From JBHJOF01 sp050330055 (GTDB lineage: Bacteria; Pseudomonadota; Alphaproteobacteria; Kiloniellales; JAKSDN01), in assembly GCA_050330055.1 (NCBI GenBank), contig JBHJOF010000070.1:1-19612 (forward strand): 19,612 bases of DNA. Direction: 5' to 3'. The position numbers and the translations under genes were made by a program. Shown in pieces: positions 1 to 9,192 of the stretch (its first letter is position 1; every line of letters begins with the position of its first letter). The notes beneath the pieces are model-generated. The model saw nothing but the letters and a program-made list of their open reading frames with translations, was not told the DNA's origin and did not search any database.

Positions 1-603
1 CAGGCGCCAGAGCTCGGCGATCTGCTGCTCGGTGATGGCGGTGCCGAGCGGCGCCACGGCGGCGGCGAAGCCGGCCTGCGCGAGCGCGATCACGTCCATG
101 TAGCCCTCGGTCACCAGCAGCTCGCTTCCCGCCCTTGCGGCCTCGCGGGCGCGCGACAGGTTGAACAGCAGCTGACCCTTGTGGAACAGCGGCCCGTCCG
201 GCGAGTTGACGTACTTGGCCTTGGCTTCCCCCAGCGCCCGGCCGCCGAAGGCGACGACCCGGCCGCGCCGGTCGCTGATCGGAAAGATCACCCGGTCGAA
301 GAAGTAGTCGCGCGGCTCTTCCGGCGGTGAGCCGCCGTCATTCTCGGGCCGCTTGATCAGTCCGGCCTGCTCCAGCAGGTCGTCGTTTATGCCCCTGGCA
401 TTCAACGCCTTGCGCAGGGCGCCGCGCTGGTTCGGTGCAAAGCCGAGCCGGAAGGCGTCAATTGTCGCCGGCGTCAGGCCGCGCCGCTCCAAATAGGCGC
501 GCGCCTCGCTGCCGCCGACCCCACCGAGCTTCTCCTCGAACCAGCCGGTGGCTTGCTCCAGCACGTCATAGAGATCGGCGCGGCGGCGCTCGGCGGCGCG
601 GTC
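1..603 (-). CDS. dnaG: DNA primase DnaG, catalytic part (downstream of an in-frame stop; continues beyond the left edge)
   Basis: This 201-codon frame is open from just after the TAA at 604-606 to the window edge and is the same frame as the zinc-finger piece at 604-906. It encodes the start of the primase RNA-polymerase domain: a segment reading RRGLTPATIDAFRLGFAP, then DYFFDRVIFPISDRRGRVVAFGGR, KYVNSPDGPLFHKG, and the TOPRIM motif LLVTEGYMDVIAL with its catalytic Glu, ending in APLGTAITEQQIAELW at the edge. This is the normal DnaG order with no frameshift. Without readthrough, translation would need an internal start. The nearest in-frame candidates are GTG at 564-562 and TTG at 492-490, neither with a convincing Shine-Dalgarno. 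Either the gene is a nonsense allele or assembly error, or the primase is made as two polypeptides. Family identity is certain; expression as one protein is in doubt. Confidence 0.85.
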
Positions 604-906
604 TTACGGCGCGCTCTTCGGCACTTCCAACCCCGCCTCGCCGGCCAGCTTCTCGACCGCCTCGGGGAACGACAGGCCGTCGCTCTGCATGACGAAGCCG
701 ATCACGTCGCCATGCGCACCGCAGCCGAAGCAATGATAGAAGCCCTTGTCCTCGCTGACCGTGAAGGAGGGCGTCTTCTCGTTGTGGAACGGACAGAGGC
801 CGCTGTGCTCGCGGCCGCGTTTCTGCAGCCGCACCTTGCGGCCGATCACATCGGCCAGCGGCACGCGGGCGCGAATCTCGTCGAGAAAGGCGGGCGGAAA
901 GGCCAT
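604..906 (-). CDS. dnaG: DNA primase DnaG, N-terminal zinc-binding domain, ending at an in-frame TAA
   Basis: A 100-residue product begins MAFPPAFLDEIRARV, the standard alphaproteobacterial DnaG start. It contains the complete CHC2 zinc-binding domain: GLCPFHNEKTPSFTV followed by KGFYHCFGCGAHGDVIGFVM, giving the Cys-His-Cys-Cys zinc ligands. It ends ...GLEVPKSAP followed by TAA at 606-604, and the very next codons (DRAAERRRADLYDVLEQATGW) continue a normal primase. The stop therefore replaces what is usually a Glu codon (GAA to TAA is one base) in the linker after the zinc domain. DnaG primes leading- and lagging-strand synthesis with the replicative helicase and is normally essential and about 600 residues long. 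It lies downstream of yqeY on the same strand, a common alphaproteobacterial arrangement that usually continues into rpoD. Confidence 0.88.
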   Translation of the reverse strand: MAFPPAFLDEIRARVPLADVIGRKVRLQKRGREHSGLCPFHNEKTPSFTVSEDKGFYHCFGCGAHGDVIGFVMQSDGLSFPEAVEKLAGEAGLEVPKSAP

Positions 907-923
907 GTCGGGTCACATCATGC

Positions 924-968
924 CGAGTCGCGACTCGACTCGAGTCCATCAGTCTAACAGAGTCGACT
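924..968. repeat. Nested GAGTCG palindromes upstream of dnaG
   Basis: Within 65 bases upstream of the dnaG start there are three perfect palindromes built from the same hexamer: CGAGTCGCGACTCG (924-937), GACTCGAGTC (937-946) and AGTCGACT (961-968). They could form alternative hairpins in a dnaG leader or be a protein-binding site. No function is assigned. Confidence 0.5.
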
Positions 969-1069
969 GGGGCCGGGCATCCAAGTGACAGGCAGATTAC
1001 CGCCCCATCCGTGGATGCGTCGGTGGATCACCTCTGTATAGCCTGAGGATAAAATAGAGCGGAGCGGGG

Positions 1070-1092
1070 AAAAGCCAAGGCTGGGGCTGGCC
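1070..1092 (-). terminator. Weak terminator-like hairpin after yqeY
   Basis: On the minus strand, about 20 bases after the yqeY stop, GGCCAG can pair with CTTGGC (one G-T pair) around a short loop, followed by TTTT. The stem is short and the T-run minimal, so this may be only a partial terminator between yqeY and dnaG. Confidence 0.22.
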
Positions 1093-1111
1093 GCCGCGCG
1101 CGGCCGCACGC

Positions 1112-1567
1112 TCAGACCAGGCGCTCCTTGACCAGGGCGCTGGCCTTGGCGAAGTCCATGCGGCCGGCGAAGCGCTCCTTGAGCGTGCCCATGACCCGGC
1201 CCATGTCCTTGACGCTCTGCGCATCGAGCTCGTCGATCACTTCGCCGATCGCTTCGCGCATCGCCGATTCGTCGAGCTGCTGCGGCAGGTAGCGCTCGAT
1301 CACTTCGATCTCCTCGCGCTCCTTGTCGGCCAGCTCCTGGCGGCCGCCTTCCTCGTACAGCTCGATCGAGTCGCGCCGCTGCCGCACCATCTTCTGCAGC
1401 ATCTCGAGGATCTCGTCCTCTTTGACGCCCTCCGAGTCGCCCTTGCCGCGGGCGGCGATGTCGCGGTCCTTCAGCGCGGCCAGGATCAGGCGCAAGGTCG
1501 AGATCTCGCACTTGTTCTTGGCTCGCACGGCTTGCTTGAGGTCGTCGTTGAGGCGAGTGCGCAACAT
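1112..1567 (-). CDS. yqeY: GatB/YqeY domain protein
   Basis: This is a 151-residue cytoplasmic protein starting MLRTRLNDDLKQAVRAKN and ending ALVKERLV. It has the YqeY family pattern throughout: an N-terminal helical segment with STLRLILAALKDRDI, the charged KEDEILEMLQKMVRQRRDSIE segment, ERYLPQQLDE, and a C-terminal MGRVMGTLKERFAGRMD motif. The family resembles the tail domain of the GatB subunit of Asp/Glu-tRNA amidotransferase and is thought to bind tRNA-like or nucleic acid partners; its precise role is not settled. An ATG 24 codons further upstream (1639) exists, but the family begins at MLRTRL, so 1567 is preferred. It shares strand and order with dnaG (205-base gap) and is divergent from carA. 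Confidence 0.9.
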   Translation of the reverse strand: MLRTRLNDDLKQAVRAKNKCEISTLRLILAALKDRDIAARGKGDSEGVKEDEILEMLQKMVRQRRDSIELYEEGGRQELADKEREEIEVIERYLPQQLDESAMREAIGEVIDELDAQSVKDMGRVMGTLKERFAGRMDFAKASALVKERLV

Positions 1568-1977
1568 GACCGGGGTCCCAGGGTTGCGTGGGGTCTTCGC
1601 GGGAAGGGCGAGCCTAGCCAAATTAAAGGCAAATGGCAAAACACTCTGAGAAGAACATAAGTATATGATTTATATAGATAAACTGAAATCGGTTCCGCTT
1701 GACCCCTGGCGTCCTTTCGCTTAAACAAGGGCGGCCACAGGCGAGCCGAGTGGGGGCCCACAGCACCAGGACGAGGCGCGCCGCAGTCACGGTCCGTTGC
1801 CGGCGAAGGACGGGTGCCCATCCGCGAAGGGCGCCGGGAAAGCGTGCGGCCGACTCTTGCTGTGCCCGCCCAAGAGCCACCATGGTGTCTCTGCAACACG
1901 GTCCGGGTCACCGCGTGGATCATGGCCGAGCCGTCGGGCTCCTTGCGGCCCGATCTGAAGCTTAGGGACGTTCCTAC
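1568..1977. other. Divergent yqeY/carA intergenic region (no gene supported)
   Basis: The 410 bases hold an AT-rich patch at about 1618-1690, in clear contrast to the GC-rich surroundings, which probably carries the yqeY promoter on the minus strand. From about 1699 rightwards there is a candidate carA promoter and a GC-rich leader of about 240 bases. Within the leader, GAGCC-GTCG-GGCTC near 1927-1940 can form a hairpin, and the overlapping GGGC...GCCC pairing (about 1936-1951) would exclude it. An open frame (1699-1965) runs through the leader but lacks a ribosome-binding site and resembles nothing known. No tRNA or recognised riboswitch was seen. Confidence 0.5.
1699..1727 (+). promoter_or_regulatory. 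Candidate sigma-70 promoter of carA
   Basis: TTGACC (1699-1704, preceded by C to give the alphaproteobacterial CTTGAC form) is followed after a 17-base spacer by TAAACA (1722-1727). The -35 box is good and the -10 box weak (3 of 6). If used, transcription starts near 1734, leaving a leader of about 240 bases before carA. Confidence 0.4.
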
Positions 1978-3207
1978 ATGAACGACAGTCCACCCGCCGC
2001 CACCCCGTCCGCCCGGATGGGAACGGTGCTTTCCGGGGCGCCGCTGTCCGCGCCGCCGCCGGGCGCCAACGCGGCGCTGGTGCTGGCCGACGGCACGGTC
2101 TTCTGGGGCCGCGGCCTGGGCGCGCAGGGCACGGCGGTCGGCGAGGTCTGCTTCAACACCTCGATCACCGGCTATCAGGAGATCATCACCGATCCCTCCT
2201 ATGCCGGGCAGATCATCACCTTCACCTTCCCGCACATCGGCAACGTCGGCACCAATCCCGAGGACATCGAGACCACGACTCCGGCGGCGCGCGGCGTGAT
2301 CCTGCGCGCCGACATCACGGAGCCGTCGAACTGGCGCGCGGCGCAGCATCTCGACCCCTGGCTGCGCTCGCACGGCCTGGTCGGCCTCTGCGGCATCGAC
2401 ACGCGGGCGTTGACCCGGCGCATCCGCGATCTCGGCGCGCCGAACGGCGCGCTCTGTCACCAAGCCGAGGGGCTGCCCGACGTGGCGACGCTGCAGGGCG
2501 AGGCGATCGCCTGGCCGGGCCTGGAGGGCAGCGACCTGGCGCTCGAGGTGACCTGCCGCCAGACCTACAGCTGGGACGAGACGCGCTGGGCGCTCGGCCA
2601 GGGCTACGGCCGGCTCGAGTCGCCGCGTCATCACGTGGTGGCGGTCGACTACGGCGCCAAGCGCAACATCCTGCGCAACCTCGCCTCGCTCGGTTGCCGC
2701 GTCACGGTGGTGCCGGCGACCGCCAGTGCCGAAGAGATCCTGGGTCACGAGCCGGACGGCGTGTTCCTCTCGAACGGCCCGGGCGACCCGGCCGCCACCG
2801 GCGTCTACGCCGTGCCGACGATCCGCGCGCTGATCGAGCGCGAGCTGCCGATCTTCGGCATCTGCCTCGGCCACCAGATCCTGGCGCTGGCGCTCGGCGC
2901 GCGCACCGCGAAGATGCATCTTGGCCACCGCGGCGCCAACCACCCGGTCAAGGACCTCGCCACCGGCAAGGTCGAGATCACCAGCCAGAACCACGTCTTC
3001 GTCGTGGTCGAGGAGAGCCTGCCGGCCAACGTGGAAGCGACGCACATCTCGCTGTTCGACCGCTCCAACGAAGGCATCAAGCTCGCAGGCAAGCCGGTCT
3101 TCTCGGTGCAGTACCACCCGGAAGCCTCGCCCGGCCCGCAAGACAGCCACTACCTCTTCGAGCGCTTCGTCGCGATGATCGAAGCGCACAAGCAGGGGCA
3201 GACATAA
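1978..3207 (+). CDS. carA: Carbamoyl-phosphate synthase small subunit (glutamine amidotransferase)
   Basis: This 409-residue protein hydrolyses glutamine and passes ammonia to CarB for carbamoyl phosphate, the precursor of pyrimidines and arginine. The N-terminal CPSase_sm_chain domain covers about residues 31-185 (LADGTVFWGRGLGAQG, TSITGYQEIITDPSYAGQII, IGNVGTNPEDIE, LCGIDTRALTRRIR). The C-terminal class I glutaminase domain follows from about residue 218, with nucleophile Cys296 in GICLGHQ and catalytic His380 and Glu382 in YHPEAS. The first 30 or so residues are a Pro/Ala-rich extension relative to the roughly 380-residue E. coli protein. A downstream ATG at codon 14 is possible, but the 1978 start has an AGGGA about nine bases upstream. 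It is followed after 7 bases by an unrelated gene instead of directly by carB. Confidence 0.97.
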   Translation: MNDSPPAATPSARMGTVLSGAPLSAPPPGANAALVLADGTVFWGRGLGAQGTAVGEVCFNTSITGYQEIITDPSYAGQIITFTFPHIGNVGTNPEDIETTTPAARGVILRADITEPSNWRAAQHLDPWLRSHGLVGLCGIDTRALTRRIRDLGAPNGALCHQAEGLPDVATLQGEAIAWPGLEGSDLALEVTCRQTYSWDETRWALGQGYGRLESPRHHVVAVDYGAKRNILRNLASLGCRVTVVPATASAEEILGHEPDGVFLSNGPGDPAATGVYAVPTIRALIERELPIFGICLGHQILALALGARTAKMHLGHRGANHPVKDLATGKVEITSQNHVFVVVEESLPANVEATHISLFDRSNEGIKLAGKPVFSVQYHPEASPGPQDSHYLFERFVAMIEAHKQGQT

Positions 3208-3214
3208 ACAACGT

Positions 3215-4255
3215 ATGCCGAAGTTTGATGAAGTTCCGGACCTGTTGCTGATTTGCGCGTATGAGCATGCGCAAACGGCAGCCTTTTCAGGGGAGTTCTA
3301 CGAGGAACTCCTGATCTCACTCGCTTCGGACTTTGCAAGCCCCGCATTTGTTAAATCGGCTATCCCCGTTTTGGTGAGGCGCAAGCATCTGGTTCAAATA
3401 CAAATCAGCCCAGCCATATTTGAGATAACAGCTGAAGGGTTCTCACATGCTGAGAAGAAGATTTTCGCCGAGCGTGAACGAGAGAATAGAGGTCAGCCTG
3501 GAACCCCCGGCCAAGCCGGGCCGAGCTTCCGAAGGTTCAAGGAAGACTTGCTAATTGCTCTTATGCAAAAAGATCAAGCGCAGGGACCAGACATCTACGA
3601 CCTCAAAACGATCGCCGATGAAATTCATCTAGATTACAGGCCGGGTTGGATAAGAAAAGCCGCTTATGATTTTAGGGACCGAGGACAAATTAAAGATGGC
3701 TTTTCCATGGGGGGCGGCCCTGATGACAATCTCGACGCCCAGCTGACTGCTCAAGGACTCGAGGCTGCTGAAGAGATTTTGGAGCTTCGCGGTAGTAATA
3801 ACAAATCAGACTCACGCTCATCAGCGTGGGATGAGGCTGTTTGGGATGAATCGGATTGGTCAAGTGAAAGCGGTGCACTGCTTGATGCCAGTGGAAGCGC
3901 GTTTGCCTTAGGTTCTTCTAAGCTGGGGCCTGTGCCGGCAGCTGATCGCTACGTTTCGAAAAGCGACAATCAGGATTCGTGGGAAGAGGCGGTCAAAGCG
4001 CTTGATGCCGTCATCGCCGAGTTCGCCAAGGATCACCCTCGAGACAACGTACTCGGGTCGGAGAAGCCCGCACTCCTCGGAGCGCTGAAAGCCGGTCGCC
4101 GGCTACTGGATGACACGCAGATCAATGTTCAGATCGGCGTTGCCCTCCTGATTGAGCCCCTAAAGGTGATTGCAGCCCGATACGAGAAGGAATTTGTTGC
4201 CGGACTTGTGGCAACGGCGATGATGGCAGTCGCAAAGCTGCTCGGATTGCACTAG
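3215..4255 (+). CDS. Unrecognised 346-residue protein inserted between carA and carB (two winged-helix-like repeats, hydrophobic C-terminus)
   Basis: I do not recognise this protein. Residues about 1-82 and 106-190 look like two copies of one module: each starts DLL(L/I), has an (S/T)(L/I)A(S/D)(D/E) helix, then an (I/V)(R/K)xA helix, and ends with (E/Q)(I/L)TA(E/Q)G(F/L)xxAE. That layout suggests tandem winged-helix domains. A Gly/Pro/Gln-rich linker separates them. Residues about 195-255 are Ser/Asp/Trp-rich and probably disordered. The last 90 residues form a helical domain with EKPALLGALKAGRRLL, LLIEPLKVIAARYEKEF and a hydrophobic tail, GLVATAMMAVAKLLGL, long enough for a membrane or amphipathic helix. 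GC content is near 50 percent, against near 70 percent for carA and carB, which suggests transfer. It is spaced 7 bases from carA and 6 from carB, so it should be co-transcribed. No strong Shine-Dalgarno is visible. Function unknown; a DNA-binding or stress/defence accessory protein is a guess. Confidence 0.8.
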   Translation: MPKFDEVPDLLLICAYEHAQTAAFSGEFYEELLISLASDFASPAFVKSAIPVLVRRKHLVQIQISPAIFEITAEGFSHAEKKIFAERERENRGQPGTPGQAGPSFRRFKEDLLIALMQKDQAQGPDIYDLKTIADEIHLDYRPGWIRKAAYDFRDRGQIKDGFSMGGGPDDNLDAQLTAQGLEAAEEILELRGSNNKSDSRSSAWDEAVWDESDWSSESGALLDASGSAFALGSSKLGPVPAADRYVSKSDNQDSWEEAVKALDAVIAEFAKDHPRDNVLGSEKPALLGALKAGRRLLDDTQINVQIGVALLIEPLKVIAARYEKEFVAGLVATAMMAVAKLLGLH

Positions 4256-4261
4256 AGATCC

Positions 4262-7531
<3,270 letters not shown>

Positions 7532-7565
7532 GCTGCGGGCGGACGCTTGCGGTGGGGGTCTGTGT

Positions 7566-7577
7566 GTCTTTAAAGAC
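7566..7577. repeat. 12-bp perfect palindrome in the carB-greA gap
   Basis: GTCTTTAAAGAC is a perfect palindrome about 50 bases upstream of the greA start, in a locally AT-richer stretch where the greA promoter should lie. It could be an operator half-site pair or a chance occurrence. Confidence 0.35.
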
Positions 7578-7627
7578 TCGTTAAGGTCTGCGCACAGTTT
7601 TCACGTTTTTCTATCGAGTGGACTAGG

Positions 7628-8104
7628 ATGAACGACAAGATACCGACGACGGCTGCCGGTTTGGCACGCATTGAAGAAGAACTGAGACAGCTCAAGACTG
7701 TCGCGCGGCCGGAGGTCATTCGCTCGATCGCCGAGGCGCGCGAGCACGGCGACCTTTCGGAGAACGCCGAGTACCATGCGGCTCGCGAGCGCCAGTCCTT
7801 TATCGAGGGACGGGTGGCCGAGCTGGAGGACAAGATCTCCCGGGCTGAGGTTATCGACGTCTCCAAGCTGTCCGGCGACACCATCAAGTTCGGCGCCACG
7901 GTGACCCTGGTCGACGAGGACACCGACGAGAAGCTCACCTATCAGCTCGTCGGGGAGCTGGAGGCCGACGTCAAGGGCGGCCGCATCGCCATCACCTCGC
8001 CGCTGGCCCGCGCCATTATCGGCAAAGGCGTCGGCGAGTCCGTCGAGGTGGCCACCCCGAAAGGCGAGAAAGCCTACGAAATCCTGAAGGTCCGCTACCT
8101 CTAA
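7628..8104 (+). CDS. greA: Transcription elongation factor GreA
   Basis: The 158-residue length is exactly that of the family. GreA enters the RNA polymerase secondary channel and stimulates cleavage of backtracked transcripts. The N-terminal coiled coil (residues about 8-75) contains the family signature AEAREHGDLSENAEYHAARERQ, whose tip residues (the acidic D and E of HGDLSENAE) position the catalytic metal. The C-terminal FKBP-like domain has GATVTLVDEDTDEKLTYQLVG and ends ITSPLARAIIGKGVGESVEV...EILKVRYL. It sits 96 bases after carB, so it may have its own promoter or read on from carB. Downstream is a palindromic repeat cluster and the convergent Lrp gene. Confidence 0.97.
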   Translation: MNDKIPTTAAGLARIEEELRQLKTVARPEVIRSIAEAREHGDLSENAEYHAARERQSFIEGRVAELEDKISRAEVIDVSKLSGDTIKFGATVTLVDEDTDEKLTYQLVGELEADVKGGRIAITSPLARAIIGKGVGESVEVATPKGEKAYEILKVRYL

Positions 8105-8170
8105 CAGAGGGCGGCACGGGGCGACTGCTTGCGCGCCGTCGGGGCGAGCAAGAATACACAAACTCACTTT

Positions 8171-8383
8171 CACCCTCCCACGCGCTGATGCACGCGGGCC
8201 CCTTTGTCACCCTCCCCCTCCCACGCGCTGAGGCGCGCGGGCCCCTCCCTCTCCCCTCCAAGGGAGAGGGGAAACAGACGCGCGGCAAATTCCCTCTCCC
8301 TCGAGGGGAGAGGGAGGGGCCCATCGCGCAAGCGATGGGAGGGTGAGGGTGACAACACAGGCCCCCAACGCGAAGCGTTGGGA
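8171..8383. repeat. Palindromic intergenic repeat cluster between greA and the Lrp gene
   Basis: The 322-base gap 8105-8426 holds no gene but a dense array of short hairpins. A 27-base unit starting CCCACGCGCTGA occurs at 8177-8203 and again at 8220-8246 with two mismatches. CCCTCTCCC pairs with GGGAGAGGG twice (8247-8255/8262-8270 and 8292-8300/8306-8314). CCCATCGC-GCAA-GCGATGGG lies at 8320-8339 and CCCAACGC-GAA-GCGTTGGG at 8364-8382. The arrangement resembles dispersed REP-like elements common in alphaproteobacteria. It separates two convergent genes and may terminate transcription in both directions. Confidence 0.75.
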
Positions 8384-8426
8384 GAGTAGGGGGTAAATCC
8401 AGCTTCTTGACCGGACGAAGCGCCTG

Positions 8427-8918
8427 CTACTCCGGCAGCGCCGGCGCATCCGGGTCGACCGGCACGCCCGGCACCTGCTTGGAGGTGCGGATCACCTGAA
8501 TGGTCTGCACCGTCGCCACATGCGGCGCGCCGGTCAGGCGCGTGGTCAGCTCGTTCTCGTGCGCCGTGTTGCGCGCCACGACCTTGAGCACGAAGTCGGC
8601 GGCGCCACGGACCATGTGGCATTCGCGTACCTCGGCCCAATCGGCCATCAGACTTTCGAAGCCCTTGAGCACCGCTTCGGACTGGCTGTCGAGGCCGACC
8701 AGCACGATGAACAGGACCTCGAAGCCCATTTTCTCGGCGTCCAGCTCGGCGTGGTAGCCGCGCACGAAGCCGGCCTCCTCGAGGGCCCGCATCCGGCGCA
8801 GGCAGGGCGGCGCCGAGATGCCCGCCCGGCGGGCCAGCTCCACGTTGGTCATGCGGCCTTCATCCTGCAGGTCGCGCAGAATCTTAAGGTCGATCCGGTC
8901 GAGCTTGACGCGGCGCAT
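8427..8918 (-). CDS. Lrp/AsnC family transcriptional regulator
   Basis: This is a 163-residue regulator of the feast/famine family. The N-terminal winged helix-turn-helix (about residues 7-55) reads LDRIDLKILRDLQDEGRMTN, then VELARRAGISAPPCLRRMRALEEAGFVRGY. The C-terminal ligand-sensing RAM domain (about 65-145) includes FEVLFIVLVGLDSQ and ECHMVRGAADFVLKVVA. Such proteins form octamers and respond to amino acids. The start at 8918 is chosen because AGGAGAGG lies just upstream; an ATG nine codons earlier (8945) has no ribosome-binding site. It is divergent from the ELM1-family gene and convergent with greA. The target is not evident from the sequence. Confidence 0.93.
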   Translation of the reverse strand: MRRVKLDRIDLKILRDLQDEGRMTNVELARRAGISAPPCLRRMRALEEAGFVRGYHAELDAEKMGFEVLFIVLVGLDSQSEAVLKGFESLMADWAEVRECHMVRGAADFVLKVVARNTAHENELTTRLTGAPHVATVQTIQVIRTSKQVPGVPVDPDAPALPE

Positions 8919-9070
8919 CGCGGCCTCTCCTGCTGGGCTTCTCATTCTGCGGCAGGTCCAATTCGCGCAATGATATTACGCGCGCCGGCGATGCCCGCCA
9001 AGGCGCAACTGGTCCACAGGAGGCCGAGCATTTCGCTTTGGGGACTGAACCCGAAGCGCAGCGCAGGAAT

Positions 9071-9143
9071 CTGTCCCCGTCGCGCAGTTTCCCGGGGACA
9101 GTCCCCATTCGGGGGCAGTCCCCTCGGGCGCAGGGGACGGTCC
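9071..9143. repeat. Repeated near-palindrome GGGGACAGTCCCC between the Lrp and ELM1-family genes
   Basis: GGGGACAGTCCCC (9094-9106), GGGGGCAGTCCCC (9111-9123) and a degenerate third copy GGGGACGGTCC (9133-9143) follow one another. An inverted half, CTGTCCCC, lies at 9071-9078 and pairs with GGGGACAG. The array sits 50 to 120 bases before the ELM1-family start, in a divergent promoter region. It may be a REP-like repeat or an operator array. Confidence 0.55.
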
Positions 9144-9192
9144 TCTCTGCCCCGCTTGCCAGACTGGGCGCCGAGGGCGATAGTCCGGCGCC

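Noticed and set aside
604..606. TAA as a recoded sense codon in this genome
   Set aside because: Other genes in the window end normally at TAA (for example carA at 3205-3207), and no recoding signal is seen near the dnaG stop.
1699..1965. 88-codon open frame in the carA leader, possible leader peptide
   Set aside because: No Shine-Dalgarno at its ATG or at the internal ATG at 1881, Arg-rich composition, and no run of pathway-related codons that would suggest attenuation.
1486..3189. Long minus-strand open frame opposite carA and the yqeY upstream region
   Set aside because: Mirror frame of carA, extending through the intergenic region by chance absence of stops in GC-rich DNA.
8204..8389. 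Short open frames within the greA-Lrp repeat cluster
   Set aside because: They consist of repeat-derived Ser/Pro/Arg/Gly sequence without ribosome-binding sites.
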